From the NCBI GenBank assembly GCA_003216955.1, contig QCHZ01000005.1:1-64000 (forward strand): DNA of 64,000 nt, in the 5' to 3' direction. This document shows, piece by piece, positions 6,801-16,282 of this stretch. The position numbers and the translations under genes are program-made. The stretch is from Prochlorococcus sp. AG-402-I21. GTDB taxonomy: Bacteria > Cyanobacteriota > Cyanobacteriia > PCC-6307 > Cyanobiaceae. The number at the start of each line of letters is the position of its first letter. Positions within the stretch are counted from its first letter, which is position 1. The notes below the pieces were generated by a model, which did not search any database, was not told the origin of the DNA, and saw nothing but the letters and a program-made list of their open reading frames with translations.

Positions 6801-6876
6801 TGGTGCCAGGACCCAGATTTGAACTGGGGACACGGCGATTTTCAGTCGCCTGCTCTACCAACTGAGCTATCCCGGC
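6801..6876 (-). tRNA. tRNA-Phe (anticodon GAA), integration target
   Basis: Complete cloverleaf on the minus strand: acceptor GCCGGGA with TCCTGGC, D-arm AGCTCAGTTGGTAGAGC, anticodon loop CTGAAAA, T-arm GTTCAAATC and an encoded CCA. Its 3' 31 nt form the right attachment site, so the mature RNA is a junction of chromosomal 5' and element-derived 3' sequence, with function preserved. Confidence 0.97.
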
Positions 6877-6970
6877 TTTAACCCTAGTAATCTACCAATT
6901 AGGAAGTACCTTATTGAAAAATAACTTGAAATCTCCTTAATTTCCTTTTTGTCCAATTGCAAAGCAAATT

Positions 6971-7240
6971 TCATGACTCAGGAATAGATTTAATCATCCT
7001 AACCAATGTTTTATGTGCATCTGAACAGTCTTGAAGAATATGATCAAATTTTATTTCTAATGTATGGTCATCAATTTTAAGCTGAATAGATTCTGGAGAT
7101 AAGCTGATCATTTTCGCTGATTTGAAAGTTTTAATTTTTCCATAAAATTTTGCATATGCATTTACAGCATCCTCATGGTCTTTGTTCATGTGATTACATA
7201 TTCTTGTACTTGATTCTTGGTTGATTGGCTCGGAAGTCAT
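6971..7240 (-). CDS. DUF2470 domain protein (89 aa)
   Basis: Contains the hallmark CNHMNKDHEDAVNAYAKFYG near residues 15-34, the core of DUF2470, which forms the C-terminal part of HugZ-like haem utilisation proteins and also occurs alone in cyanobacteria and plastids. At 89 residues this is the stand-alone form. The conserved His residues could contact haem or a related ligand; this is known for relatives only. It is the first gene on the chromosomal side of the element and shares its strand with the kinase gene at 7339, which lies about 100 bp downstream. No signal peptide is seen, so it should be cytosolic. Confidence 0.8.
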   Translation of the reverse strand: MTSEPINQESSTRICNHMNKDHEDAVNAYAKFYGKIKTFKSAKMISLSPESIQLKIDDHTLEIKFDHILQDCSDAHKTLVRMIKSIPES

Positions 7241-7338
7241 AAAATTTGTCTTAATAGTGAATTTAGAAATTATTTAATAATTTAGTTGGAATTTAAGAAA
7301 TTTAGATTAAAAATTTTTTAAAGAATTTAGTACTTTCT

Positions 7339-8574
7339 TTATAATAATCCCTGCAAAGCAATACTTGCTACTCCTGCAGCGGGGGGTCTATTGCATATTT
7401 TTATTGGTATACCGATTTCTCTTTCTCTAATCTTTTTCCAAGTTATATTTTTTGCACCTCCACCAACAGTAATTATTTGCTTAGGTAAATCAGCTCCTAA
7501 TTCATTAAGCTTTTGCCAGCCTCTTGCTTCTATTTTTGCCAAGCCTTCAAGTAATGCATGAAGATAAAGAGAATCGCTTACTGGTCTTGGCCCAAGTTTA
7601 GGTTGTAAATTGGGATCATCTATTGGAAATCTTTCTCCTTTACTTGAGAAGGGAAGAAGATTTAATCCCGTTGACTTGTTAGGATTTATTTGTTTGCTTA
7701 ATTCTTCAATATATTCAGGATTAAAGAATTCTAGTAGTATTGCAGCACCTGCATTAGATGCTCCTCCAGATAGCCAATTACCTAATAGTTTATGATTCGA
7801 GATACCTTCTCCTGAAAGGCTATTATTAACAAACTTCTTAATCACTATTGTACTGCCCAGGATTGTTATCCCATCATCTTTATTAGGGAAAGTTGCTAAA
7901 ACACCAGCATTAGAATCTGTCGTTCCTGCTATTACTTGAAGATTTTTTGGTAGACATAATTCATGGGCTTTTTTAGTACATATCTTTCCCATTATTTGAC
8001 CTGAAGGAATTATTTTAGGAAGGCATTTTAACCACTTCAAATTTTTAAAATTTTCTGGCCATGAACGATTTGATATTTCCCAACCCATCCTAATATTGTT
8101 ACCTTCTTCACCAAACTCCCAATTATTGATAAGCCATCCACTAATCCAATCTGCCTGGTGCCTTAAGATTATTTCATTACCATATAAGGTTAAAAGTCTT
8201 AGTGCTCTTCCTACACTTCCACTGATGGTTGATCCTGCACATCCTTTTTTAAATAGTTTTTTAATCTCATATGAATATTCAGGAAAGGATAAGAAATAAG
8301 GTAAAGCTTTTCCTATCGGTTCTCCATTTTTTTTGCATGCTAAAAGTGTTCCAGATGTCCCCGCGACAGAACAGGAAACCAATTTTTCTTTTAGATTTTT
8401 TGGAATTTCTTTTATTAGAGTTTTGAGACTATTTATCCAGTCTTCAGATATCTCAAGACCTTCAGAGTATGTTTTTGATGATGTGAATAATATTTTTTTT
8501 TTAGTATTAATGATTGCAATTCTTACACCGGATGTACCAAGATCAATACCAAGTACAAGAGAATTGTTTAACAT
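7339..8574 (-). CDS. FGGY-family carbohydrate kinase
   Basis: 411 residues with the ATPase fold of sugar kinases: phosphate-1 loop GIDLGTSGVRIAI (9-21), the acidic GTTDSNAGVL segment near 218 and the adenosine motif GGGAKN in the C-terminal domain. FGGY kinases phosphorylate sugars such as xylulose, ribulose or glycerol. It is shorter than bacterial xylulokinases (about 480-500), as are the cyanobacterial and plant XK-1 type proteins, some of which act on D-ribulose. The substrate cannot be read from the sequence. It ends about 100 bp before the DUF2470 gene and starts 18 bp after the metK stop, so it probably shares a transcript with metK. Confidence 0.83.
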   Translation of the reverse strand: MLNNSLVLGIDLGTSGVRIAIINTKKKILFTSSKTYSEGLEISEDWINSLKTLIKEIPKNLKEKLVSCSVAGTSGTLLACKKNGEPIGKALPYFLSFPEYSYEIKKLFKKGCAGSTISGSVGRALRLLTLYGNEIILRHQADWISGWLINNWEFGEEGNNIRMGWEISNRSWPENFKNLKWLKCLPKIIPSGQIMGKICTKKAHELCLPKNLQVIAGTTDSNAGVLATFPNKDDGITILGSTIVIKKFVNNSLSGEGISNHKLLGNWLSGGASNAGAAILLEFFNPEYIEELSKQINPNKSTGLNLLPFSSKGERFPIDDPNLQPKLGPRPVSDSLYLHALLEGLAKIEARGWQKLNELGADLPKQIITVGGGAKNITWKKIREREIGIPIKICNRPPAAGVASIALQGLL

Positions 8575-8592
8575 TTTTTGATTGAAATCTTT

Positions 8593-9822
8593 TTATATAA
8601 TCAAACTTAATTCTTTTGCTTTTTCAGATACATCTTCCCATGGAAGAGCAATATCAGTTCTTCCAAAGTGACCATAGGCTGCAATATCTCTATAAAAACG
8701 TCCTCCTCTTAACCTAGGAAGTTCTTGCAGGTTAAAAGATTTCATAATTGCGCCTGGCCTTAAATCAAAGTGTTCTTGAACAATTTGAGTTAGTGCATCA
8801 TCTGAAACTCTACCCGTTCCATAAGACTCAACAAGTATTGATACTGGTTTGGCTACACCAATTGCATAACTTAGTTGGACTTCAACTTTTTTTGCAAGAT
8901 TTGCTGCAACCAAAGCCTTCGCGACAAATCTTGCTGCATAAGCTGCTGAACGATCAACTTTCGTAGGATCCTTCCCCGAAAAAGCCCCACCCCCATGGCG
9001 AGCATATCCACCATATGTGTCTACAATTATTTTTCTACCTGTGAGACCAGCATCTCCTTGAGGCCCACCAATGACAAATTTCCCTGTTGGATTTACTAGA
9101 AAACGTGTAGTTTCTATTGAAGGTTTTAAAGCAAGATCCTCTGTGGCTGGCTGAACAACTAATTTCCATAGGTCTTTTGCAATTCTTTTTTGGATTTCAT
9201 CCTCAAGAGTTATTCCATCGACTTCTGATTTGTGCTGAGTAGAAATCAGGATTGTATCTATGGAGCACGGTATTCCGTTTTCGTATGAGACACTTACTTG
9301 GGTTTTTCCATCAGGTAAAAGATAATCAATTAATTTTTGATGCCTAACTAATGCCAACTGTCTTGCTAAACGGTGAGCGAGACTAATTGGCAATGGCATC
9401 AGTTCAGGAGTCTCGTCACAAGCAAAACCAAACATAATTCCTTGATCACCAGCACCAACTTGATCTAATGGATCTGTTGAATGATCATCAGCTTCATCTA
9501 CTCCTTGAGCAATATCTGCAGACTGTTGATCAAGTGCAACTAAGACTGCGCAACTGTTCGCATCAAATCCACCAGCACTTGCACTTTCATAGCCAATGCT
9601 TTTAATGACTTCTCTAACAAGCTTATTGAAATCAACCTCCGCTTCAGAAGTTATTTCTCCAGTTATTAGGCACAAGCCAGTATTGACTACTGCCTCACAT
9701 GCAACCCTACTTGTTGGATCTTCAGTTAAGAGAGCATCTAAAACAGCATCACTTATTTGATCGCAAATTTTATCAGGATGTCCTTCTGTTACCGATTCAG
9801 AGGTGAAAACGTATCTACTCAT
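8593..9822 (-). CDS. metK: S-adenosylmethionine synthetase
   Basis: 409 residues, the normal length. Makes S-adenosylmethionine from methionine and ATP, the methyl donor used by several enzymes in this window (PrmC, CobI, and the element methyltransferase). Signatures are [10 protein letters not shown] (13-22) with the ATP-binding His15, [10 protein letters not shown] (123-132) and [16 protein letters not shown], the P-loop-like signature. It is a cytosolic homotetramer in known cases. It lies between the HAD phosphatase gene (24 bp upstream) and the FGGY kinase gene on the same strand, forming a compact minus-strand cluster. Confidence 0.97.
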   Translation of the reverse strand: MSRYVFTSESVTEGHPDKICDQISDAVLDALLTEDPTSRVACEAVVNTGLCLITGEITSEAEVDFNKLVREVIKSIGYESASAGGFDANSCAVLVALDQQSADIAQGVDEADDHSTDPLDQVGAGDQGIMFGFACDETPELMPLPISLAHRLARQLALVRHQKLIDYLLPDGKTQVSVSYENGIPCSIDTILISTQHKSEVDGITLEDEIQKRIAKDLWKLVVQPATEDLALKPSIETTRFLVNPTGKFVIGGPQGDAGLTGRKIIVDTYGGYARHGGGAFSGKDPTKVDRSAAYAARFVAKALVAANLAKKVEVQLSYAIGVAKPVSILVESYGTGRVSDDALTQIVQEHFDLRPGAIMKSFNLQELPRLRGGRFYRDIAAYGHFGRTDIALPWEDVSEKAKELSLII

Positions 9823-9846
9823 TGGAAATCTGAATTGAATACTACT

Positions 9847-10635
9847 TTAGGTGTTTGTCTGAATACTTAATTGATTTAATTTTTCAATAATGAATTGTTT
9901 TTCAGTAAGCCTGGGAGGATTTTTCCATCCACCAGTAAAGCCTATTGTTATTGGCACATCAGCTTTTTTGGCCATTTTTAAATCAGTATCTGCATCTGAA
10001 ATGAGTGCGCATTCTGAAGGGTTTATCTTCATTTTTTTGCAAAGTTCTATAACTGCTTTTGGGTTAGGTTTTGACGGTTTATTCTCAGCACTCCAAAGAT
10101 AATCAAATAGATCTTCTAATTTATTGCTATAAATAAATTCTTCTATTCCTCCTTGAGTATCATTTGTCATTAAGGCAATACTCACTCCATTTTTTTTAAG
10201 AGCAACTAATAGATCAAATGCCCCTGAAATTAAATTCCTTTTTTTTTGTATATTGTCTTGATTATTGGAAAGTAAAATATCTACTTCTTCGAAGATTGTT
10301 TGACTTAGTGAAAGTGATTTAGACCAATCAAAACCAAATAAAGTGAATATTGTTGCTGTAGATATTATATTTTGCTCTTTTGAACCTATGGCTAGACATG
10401 CATTAGCGGATAGATTTTGATTTGTTAATCCATAAATAGAATTAAGTAATTTTCTTAATAAAAAAATTTTAAAACTGTTTATTTTTAATTTTTTAAATTT
10501 AGTCACTGCAAACTCTACTCTTTTTTCTGCAAGTTCTAATAAGTATTCCTCACTATTGGATAATGTTCCATCCTTATCAAATATTATTGCCTTAACAAAA
10601 CCAACAGAACTATTTTTTATTAACAGCTCTGCCAT
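9847..10635 (-). CDS. HAD-superfamily hydrolase (phosphoglycolate-phosphatase-like)
   Basis: 262 residues. HAD motif I is IIFDKDGTLSNS with the nucleophile Asp20 and acid Asp22. Motif II is near LMTNDTQ, and motif IV is SDADTDLKMAKKA with the metal-binding aspartates. A helical cap domain lies between motifs I and II, as in the Gph/CbbY group. Such enzymes dephosphorylate small phospho-metabolites; phosphoglycolate would be physiologically sensible in a photoautotroph but is unproven. The start lies 18 bp after the rpsA stop, so it may be transcribed with that gene. Confidence 0.8.
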   Translation of the reverse strand: MAELLIKNSSVGFVKAIIFDKDGTLSNSEEYLLELAEKRVEFAVTKFKKLKINSFKIFLLRKLLNSIYGLTNQNLSANACLAIGSKEQNIISTATIFTLFGFDWSKSLSLSQTIFEEVDILLSNNQDNIQKKRNLISGAFDLLVALKKNGVSIALMTNDTQGGIEEFIYSNKLEDLFDYLWSAENKPSKPNPKAVIELCKKMKINPSECALISDADTDLKMAKKADVPITIGFTGGWKNPPRLTEKQFIIEKLNQLSIQTNT

Positions 10636-10653
10636 TTCTATAAAAGTAAATAA

Positions 10654-11763
10654 TCAAATAGTCATTACTGCAATAGGATCTTCTCCTTCTTCGGCTTGCT
10701 CAAGAAGCATTTGTTTATACCTTGCTGCCATCTCTTCAGCCTTATCAAAAACTTTTTGAGGGTCAGTCAACATATCTCCAGGTTCTGGTTCAAGTGCTTT
10801 TGTAGAAAGAGAAATTCGTCCTCTTTCAGCATCTAGGTCAATTATCATGACCTTCATCTGATCATTGACGTTTAAAACAGAGTGAGGCGTTTCAATATGC
10901 TCATGACTTATTTCGGAAATGTGAAGTAGTCCACTTACACCTCCAATATCAATAAACGCTCCATAAGGTTTAATTCCTCTGACCGCTCCTACTACCACTT
11001 CCCCAACTTCAAGTCGATTCATTTTTCTTTCAACCAAAGCCCTGCGATGACTGAGAACCAGCCTGTTCCTTTCTTCGTCAACTTCTAAGAATTTCAAAGG
11101 TAGGAAGTCAGCAACTAATTCTTCTTTAGCCTTTCTAGTGCTTATATGAGATCCAGGGATAAAGCCTCTAAGACCTTCAACACGAACAAGTGCACCTCCT
11201 CTATTAGTTGCAAAAACCTCTGAATATATTGTGGCATCTTCTTTTTGTAATTGTCTAACTCTTTCCCAAGCTCGTTGGTATTCAATTCTTCTGATTGATA
11301 AGGATAATTGACCATCCTCATTCTCTTCAGTCATTATAAAAAACTCTCTAATTTCTGAAGGCTGTAAAACATCACTCAGGCCTTCGACCCTATTTATTGA
11401 TACTTCTTGCATTGGCATAAAAGCAGCTGTTTTGGCTCCAATGTCAATCATTGCTCCTTTGGATTCAAGAGCAAAAACAGTTCCGTTGACTATATCGCCA
11501 GGTTTAAAGTTGTAGTCATATTTGCTCAGTAAAGATGCAAATTCATCAAGAGTGAAACCTGCACTCTCAAGATCGCTCTTATTAATTCTGCTGGAAGAGT
11601 TATCAGCAGCAGGAATGTTTTTGGGAATATCTTCTTCTTTTACTTCGTCAATTGAATTCTCTTCAAATTCTGCACTTCCTGAATTTGATATGGTTTCTTC
11701 AGGTATTGATGTTTCTTTGTCAGGATTCTTTTCTTGAACTTTGCTTGCAGGATTTTCAGACAT
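10654..11763 (-). CDS. rpsA: 30S ribosomal protein S1
   Basis: 369 residues with three S1 (OB-fold) repeats, beginning around FKPGDIVNGTVFALESKGAMIDIG (about 90), then EVFATNRGGALVRVEG and VGEVVVGAVRGIKPYGAFIDIGGVSGLLHISEIS. Three repeats is the cyanobacterial and plastid form, against six in E. coli. The first 80 residues are acidic and low in complexity, which is common in this group. It helps mRNA binding at the 30S subunit. NrdR is encoded just upstream on the same strand, about 100 bp away. Confidence 0.95.
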   Translation of the reverse strand: MSENPASKVQEKNPDKETSIPEETISNSGSAEFEENSIDEVKEEDIPKNIPAADNSSSRINKSDLESAGFTLDEFASLLSKYDYNFKPGDIVNGTVFALESKGAMIDIGAKTAAFMPMQEVSINRVEGLSDVLQPSEIREFFIMTEENEDGQLSLSIRRIEYQRAWERVRQLQKEDATIYSEVFATNRGGALVRVEGLRGFIPGSHISTRKAKEELVADFLPLKFLEVDEERNRLVLSHRRALVERKMNRLEVGEVVVGAVRGIKPYGAFIDIGGVSGLLHISEISHEHIETPHSVLNVNDQMKVMIIDLDAERGRISLSTKALEPEPGDMLTDPQKVFDKAEEMAARYKQMLLEQAEEGEDPIAVMTI

Positions 11764-11866
11764 GCTTGAATGGCGGTCTGCCTTTTGAGGACAGTGCGAT
11801 AGAAATACAATATAGCCCGCCGACCATATTGATTTTGAATTCTACTTTATTGATAGGTCTTTCTAG

Positions 11867-12346
11867 TTAAACAACTGATGCAAATTGTTCTTTTTTTGTT
11901 GGTTGAAGGGATTCAAGGGTTTTCATAAAATCATTGATTCCATCAAATTGTCTATAAACAGAGGCAAATCTAATATATGCAACTTCATTAACATCTTTTA
12001 AATGTGTAAGAACCATTTCTCCAATTTCATTTGTTTTTATTTCTTTGCGAATTCCTTGATGGAGTTCTAATTCTATTTCATCAACAATAAATTCAATTTT
12101 TGATCCATTTATAAGTGTTTTTTCACATGCTCTGCTTAAACCATTAATTATTTTACTCCGATTAAATAATTCTTTTGCTCCGCTTCTTTTTAAAACAATA
12201 ATTGGTGTTGTTTCAACTCTTTCATAAGTAGTAAATCGGAAGTCGCAATTTAAGCACTCCCTTCTTCTTCTTACGCTTCTTCCAGAATCTGCGGAACGAG
12301 ATTCAAGAACTCGACTGTCTGTATTTTGGCAAGATGGGCACTGCAT
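11867..12346 (-). CDS. nrdR: Transcriptional repressor NrdR
   Basis: 159 residues, normal length. The N-terminal zinc ribbon has Cys3/Cys6 (MQCPSC) and Cys31/Cys34 (ECLNCDF), and the following ATP-cone starts with [19 protein letters not shown]. NrdR senses ATP/dATP and represses ribonucleotide reductase genes through NrdR boxes. No reductase gene is in the window, so its targets lie elsewhere. The gene is between psbT and rpsA on the same strand, with a strong terminator at 12495-12528 separating it from psbT. Confidence 0.95.
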   Translation of the reverse strand: MQCPSCQNTDSRVLESRSADSGRSVRRRRECLNCDFRFTTYERVETTPIIVLKRSGAKELFNRSKIINGLSRACEKTLINGSKIEFIVDEIELELHQGIRKEIKTNEIGEMVLTHLKDVNEVAYIRFASVYRQFDGINDFMKTLESLQPTKKEQFASVV

Positions 12347-12494
12347 GCAGCCCTTTTCAATGATTTAACTAACTTTAAACATTTATTTGGCTTCTGAGAA
12401 GGGGTAGATTAAATAAAAATACTTTTTACTAAAAAAAAATATATTTTACTGAACATAAAATTAATAAACTTTTTTAAAATTAAGGTTTAGAAAT

Positions 12495-12528
12495 AAAAAA
12501 AGCCCTGAAATTTCAGGGCTTTTTTTAT
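12495..12528 (-). terminator. Terminator of psbB-psbT
   Basis: AGCCCTGAAA (12501-12510) and TTTCAGGGCT (12511-12520) make a perfect 10-bp inverted repeat flanked by A-runs on the left and T-runs on the right, so it can act in both directions. It ends 5-10 bp after the psbT stop on the minus strand. Confidence 0.85.
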
Positions 12529-12532
12529 TTTT

Positions 12533-12628
12533 TTACTTATCGTATTTCGGAGGATCACGAAATGCGACAGCAAAGAAGAGCGTTACAAGTGCCAAAGTAA
12601 GGATTAGCACGTAGGAGAAAGCTTCCAT
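12533..12628 (-). CDS. psbT: Photosystem II protein T
   Basis: A 31-residue protein ([20 protein letters not shown], then [11 protein letters not shown]), one transmembrane helix followed by the conserved RDPP tail. PsbT sits at the PSII dimer interface and helps stabilise and repair the complex. It follows psbB by about 37 bp on the same strand, the usual psbB-psbT pairing, and is followed by a strong terminator. Length and sequence match the family. Confidence 0.95.
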
Positions 12629-12665
12629 CTAAGTTCTCTGAATAAGGGGGGTAAAGAATCCTGAT

Positions 12666-14189
12666 TTAGGCTCGACCAGGAACTCGTCGAGTTGATTCGT
12701 CTCCAAGTTTTTTGAAGAGACCAAACTCAACCTGATCCCCAAGCTCTGGATCGATACCTGAGAATCTGTCTCCAAAGAGAGTTCTTGCAGCGTGCCACCA
12801 GTGCCCGAACAGGAATAACAAGCCAAAGCACAAGTGTGCATAGGTGAACCATGCTCTTGGAGAGCTTCTGAATACACCATCTGACTTGTAGCGATCTCTG
12901 TCAAACTTGAAGGCTTCTCCAAGTTGAGACTTTCTAGCTAAACGTTTGACTATTACTGGATCAGTAAATGTTTGTCCATTTAATTCTCCACCATAAACAG
13001 TAGCTGTGACTCCAGTTTGTTCTATGGAGTACTTAGCTTCGGCGCGACGGAAAGGAATGTCAGCTTTAACGTTTCCATCCTTGTCTTCAAGAATGACAGG
13101 GAAGTTTTCAAAGAAATTTGGAATTCTTCTTACTTCTAAGTCATTACCATCGCTATCTGTAAATGAAATGTGACCTTGCCATCCACTTGGAACTCCATCG
13201 CCATTAACCATTGCTCCTACTCTGAATAGACCTCCTTTCGCAGGACTATTTCCAACATAGTCATAGAAAGCAAGTTGTTCAGGGATGGCTCCATATGCTT
13301 CAGCTTTTGAGGCACCGTCATTCATAGACTCCTGAACTCTACGGTTGATTTCAGTTTTGAAATACCCAGAATCCCATTGATATCTAGTAGGACCAAATAA
13401 CTCAACTGGTGTTGTTGCTGATCCATACCACATGGTTCCAGCGACTACGAAAGATACAAAAAGAACAGCAGCTAGAGCACTGGCAAGAACACCTTCCAGA
13501 CTCCCTAGTTTTAAAGCTCTATAAAGCCTTTCTCCAGGTCTATTGGTGATATGGAAGATTCCACCAATTATTCCTAAAAGTCCTGCCCCAATGTGATTAG
13601 CGACAATTCCTCCAGCATTGAATGGATTAAACCCTTCAGCACCCCAAACTGGAGCAACTTTTTCTACATGACCAGTTAAGCCATATGGATCAGAAACCCA
13701 TATGCCAACGGTAGAGCAATGAAATGCGCCAAACCCAAAGCATGTCAAACCAGCTAAGAAAAGATGTATTCCAAAGATTCTTGGAAGATCTAAAGCTGGT
13801 TCTCCAGTGCGGGAATCTTCCCACAATTCAAGGTCCCAGTATGTCCAGTGCCATACAGCAGCGAGCATCAATAGACCACTGAAAACTATATGAGCTGCAG
13901 CGACACCTTCGAAGCTCCAGAAACCGGGGTCAACTCCGGTTGCACCGGTTATATCCCATCCGTTCCAGCTACCTGTGATTCCAAGGCGGGCCATGAAGGG
14001 CATGACATACATGCCTTGGCGCCACATTGGATTAAGTACTGGATCCGAAGGATCAAAAATGGCCAATTCATATAAGGCCATAGAGCCGGCCCAGCCGGCT
14101 AACAAAGCAGTATGCATGAGGTGCACGGCCAAGAGGCGGCCAGGGTCGTTAATGACGACTGTGTGCACCCGATACCAGGGCAATCCCAT
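12666..14189 (-). CDS. psbB: Photosystem II CP47 reaction-centre protein
   Basis: 507 residues, standard length. It starts [20 protein letters not shown] and has six membrane helices carrying chlorophyll-binding His residues (for example [54 protein letters not shown]), with the large lumenal loop before helix VI. It is the core antenna that passes energy to the D1/D2 centre. It is co-transcribed with psbT. The 470-bp interval upstream separates it from the divergent psbM and must hold both promoters. Confidence 0.98.
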   Translation of the reverse strand: MGLPWYRVHTVVINDPGRLLAVHLMHTALLAGWAGSMALYELAIFDPSDPVLNPMWRQGMYVMPFMARLGITGSWNGWDITGATGVDPGFWSFEGVAAAHIVFSGLLMLAAVWHWTYWDLELWEDSRTGEPALDLPRIFGIHLFLAGLTCFGFGAFHCSTVGIWVSDPYGLTGHVEKVAPVWGAEGFNPFNAGGIVANHIGAGLLGIIGGIFHITNRPGERLYRALKLGSLEGVLASALAAVLFVSFVVAGTMWYGSATTPVELFGPTRYQWDSGYFKTEINRRVQESMNDGASKAEAYGAIPEQLAFYDYVGNSPAKGGLFRVGAMVNGDGVPSGWQGHISFTDSDGNDLEVRRIPNFFENFPVILEDKDGNVKADIPFRRAEAKYSIEQTGVTATVYGGELNGQTFTDPVIVKRLARKSQLGEAFKFDRDRYKSDGVFRSSPRAWFTYAHLCFGLLFLFGHWWHAARTLFGDRFSGIDPELGDQVEFGLFKKLGDESTRRVPGRA

Positions 14190-14658
14190 GGGTCAGGTTC
14201 GTATAACGAAGCTGCTTAATGCAGCAAGACTCGCATGATCGTAAATGGTATTGCTTGAGTTAATGCACAGGATGTAGAGACCTGAAATGACTTTTGACAC
14301 TATTGGATAAAATTTAGCTTGTTTTGGGCGGCTTGAATTCGAAAATAAGTAGTGGTGGACAGGAAATAATCAAAAAAAAAAGAAAAAAAAGAATTTTTCA
14401 AATTTCAATCGATTTTGTAATTTTTAAGTTGTTTTTTTCTAAAACAGTTTGAAAAAACCAAAATCCAAGGCTGAAATTCACTTTAGATCGATCGTTTTAA
14501 GAAATTTTTCAAAACTAGTAAATTCGAAAGACGAATTCAAATGATTATTTTTCGGCAAATTACAAAATCTCAGACTCTTTGATTCAAATCCCGGTTTTTC
14601 TGCTGAAGGGATATATAGTTTGTTTCAGTAAAATTTGTTCTGAGTAAAAACCTCGGTT
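14190..14658. promoter_or_regulatory. Divergent psbB/psbM control region
   Basis: About 470 bp without a supportable gene. It holds purine-rich A/G tracts (14370-14395), a small inverted repeat AATTCG/CGAATT (14521-14537) and several AT-rich candidate -10 boxes, such as TATATA near 14612 for psbM. Individual promoters cannot be fixed by eye. Confidence 0.5.
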
Positions 14659-14817
14659 ATGGAAACCACTAGTTTTGGCTTTGCCGCAAGTCTTTTATTT
14701 GTTGGAGTACCAACGATCTTTCTTATCGGTTTATTTGTTTCTACCAATGAGGGTGAGAAATCAAGCTTTTATTCAGATTCCAGCAAGGGTAGATTGAGTC
14801 CTGAGCCTAAAAAGTAA
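14659..14817 (+). CDS. psbM: Photosystem II protein M, with extended C-terminus
   Basis: 52 residues. The N-terminal METTSFGFAASLLFVGVP and the hydrophobic helix TIFLIGLFVSTN match PsbM, a one-helix subunit at the PSII dimer interface. Typical PsbM is 33-36 residues; here a polar tail (EGEKSSFYSDSSKGRLSP onward) adds about 15 residues. Picocyanobacterial PsbM proteins can be longer, so the tail is probably real. It is divergent from psbB. A weak inverted repeat follows at 14839-14863. Confidence 0.85.
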   Translation: METTSFGFAASLLFVGVPTIFLIGLFVSTNEGEKSSFYSDSSKGRLSPEPKK

Positions 14818-14952
14818 TTTAGGGCTTTTTCTAATCAAAGATCTCATGAAATACTTGAGATCTACATAACAAATGAGGTTTTATCTTAGAAGGGTATTAC
14901 TTAAAACTTTGTTTATTTAATTAATGAATTAAGATATCGGTCTTTCTTTCTG

Positions 14953-15393
14953 ATGAGCTTAATAAATAATCATTGGAAATTAATAAAAATTGTTCTTCCT
15001 CAGCACACTGACCATGCTGGTGTTATGTGGCATGGCTCTTATTTAAAATTTTTAGAAGAGGGGAGGATTGATGCTTTGGATAAAGTCGGACTTTCATATT
15101 CCAAATTATCAAAAAATGGTTTTGAAATCCCAGTAATTTCGATTCAACTTAAATATAAAAAATCTTTTATTCATGGCGAAAAAGTCCTTTTAATGAGTCA
15201 ATTTAAGCTGGAAAATAAAATACGCCTTAATTGCCAAACCTTATTTTTAAAATCAAATGGTGATGTTGGTGCAGAAGCCAAAATTGAACTTGTTGTTGTA
15301 AAAAAGATAAATGACTCAATAAAGTTAGTAAGAGAATTACCAGTACAAATTAAAAATGTATTGTTAATGCTAGAGGAAGGCCCAAAAGGTTAA
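14953..15393 (+). CDS. Hotdog-fold acyl-CoA thioesterase (4HBT/YbgC family)
   Basis: 146 residues with the signature HTDHAGVMWHGSYLKFLEEGRIDAL (about 20-44), containing the catalytic Asp of 4-hydroxybenzoyl-CoA-type thioesterases. These enzymes hydrolyse acyl- or aryl-CoA thioesters. In cyanobacteria a member of this family releases 1,4-dihydroxy-2-naphthoate from its CoA ester in phylloquinone synthesis; whether this protein does so is uncertain. The gene lies 16 bp before prmC on the same strand and may share its transcript. Confidence 0.78.
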   Translation: MSLINNHWKLIKIVLPQHTDHAGVMWHGSYLKFLEEGRIDALDKVGLSYSKLSKNGFEIPVISIQLKYKKSFIHGEKVLLMSQFKLENKIRLNCQTLFLKSNGDVGAEAKIELVVVKKINDSIKLVRELPVQIKNVLLMLEEGPKG

Positions 15394-15408
15394 AGAATTG
15401 AATAATTT

Positions 15409-16281
15409 ATGATTTTTAAATCTATTACTGGTGCGGCTTTCCTTCAATGGCGAAAAAAAATGATATTGAAAGGCGGTAGGAAAGTTGATTTTGACTGGCT
15501 CTTAGATATGGCGGCTGGAGTCTCTTGGGTTCAATTGCAAAGCATTATTTTGAATCCTAAGAATCTTATTTCCTTAGAAATCTCAACTGAAGAATTAGAA
15601 GTTATTTGGGAATCTCATTTAAAAGATCAAACCCCACTTCAATATTTGATTTCTAAGTGCCCCTGGAGAGATATTGAGTTAGAGGTTTCAGTAGATGCTC
15701 TGATTCCTAGGCAAGAAACAGAATTTTTGATTGATTTTGCTTTAAAAAAAGTTGCTAATATTGATGTTGGAAGATGGGCTGATCTAGGGACGGGTTCTGG
15801 ACCTATTGCAATATCTTTAGCTAAATCGCTTCCTAATTGGAAGGGGCATGCATCTGATATTAGTAATGATGCATTAGAACTAGCACAAAAAAATTTAAAA
15901 TCTATTGTGCCAAATGCGAATGTGATATTTTCTTTAGGTGATTGGTGGAGACCTTTGAAAAGATGGATGGGAAGCTTTGATTTGGTTTTAAGTAATCCTC
16001 CATACATACCCTCAGATTTAATTGAAGAGTTAGAACCAGTTGTTAAAAATCATGAGCCACTTATAGCTTTGGATGGTGGGGAGGATGGAATGAATGCCTC
16101 TCGAGAAATCATCCTTGGGGCGTTAAATGGACTTGCTAAAGGAGGTTGGTTAATTCTTGAACATCATTATGATCAAAGTGAAAAGATAACTAGTTTTATG
16201 CAGAATATTGGAATGGGAGAAGTTTCTTTTGAAAAAGATTTAAGTGGAATCAAGCGTTATGCAATTTGTCGTAGAAAATGA
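15409..16281 (+). CDS. prmC: Peptide-chain-release-factor glutamine methyltransferase
   Basis: 290 residues. It has an N-terminal helical domain, then a SAM-binding motif DLGTGSG (125-131) and the catalytic NPPY (196-199), the hallmark of PrmC/HemK. It methylates the Gln of the GGQ motif in release factors RF1 and RF2, raising termination efficiency. The following gene starts 1 bp after its TGA if the ATG at 16283 is used, so the pair is translationally close. This prmC next to a TsaC/Sua5 gene is a common bacterial arrangement. Confidence 0.95.
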   Translation: MIFKSITGAAFLQWRKKMILKGGRKVDFDWLLDMAAGVSWVQLQSIILNPKNLISLEISTEELEVIWESHLKDQTPLQYLISKCPWRDIELEVSVDALIPRQETEFLIDFALKKVANIDVGRWADLGTGSGPIAISLAKSLPNWKGHASDISNDALELAQKNLKSIVPNANVIFSLGDWWRPLKRWMGSFDLVLSNPPYIPSDLIEELEPVVKNHEPLIALDGGEDGMNASREIILGALNGLAKGGWLILEHHYDQSEKITSFMQNIGMGEVSFEKDLSGIKRYAICRRK

Positions 16282-16282
16282 A

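Larger units (their letters stand above)
19..6831. mobile_element. tRNA-Phe-integrated genomic element (tycheposon/satellite-like, about 6.8 kb)
   Basis: The element lies between a 36-bp perfect direct repeat: 19-54 and 6796-6831. The right copy is part of an intact tRNA-Phe gene; the left copy is only the last 31 nt of that tRNA plus 5 nt of flank. This is the classical footprint of a tyrosine-recombinase element that enters the 3' end of a tRNA gene and rebuilds it. Inside are a tyrosine recombinase, a ParB/methyltransferase fusion, a small operon of unknown proteins and a serine recombinase. Chromosomal housekeeping genes begin right of the tRNA. Small integrative elements of this design, called tycheposons, are known in Prochlorococcus. 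Membership in that group is inferred; the boundaries are seen directly. Confidence 0.9.
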
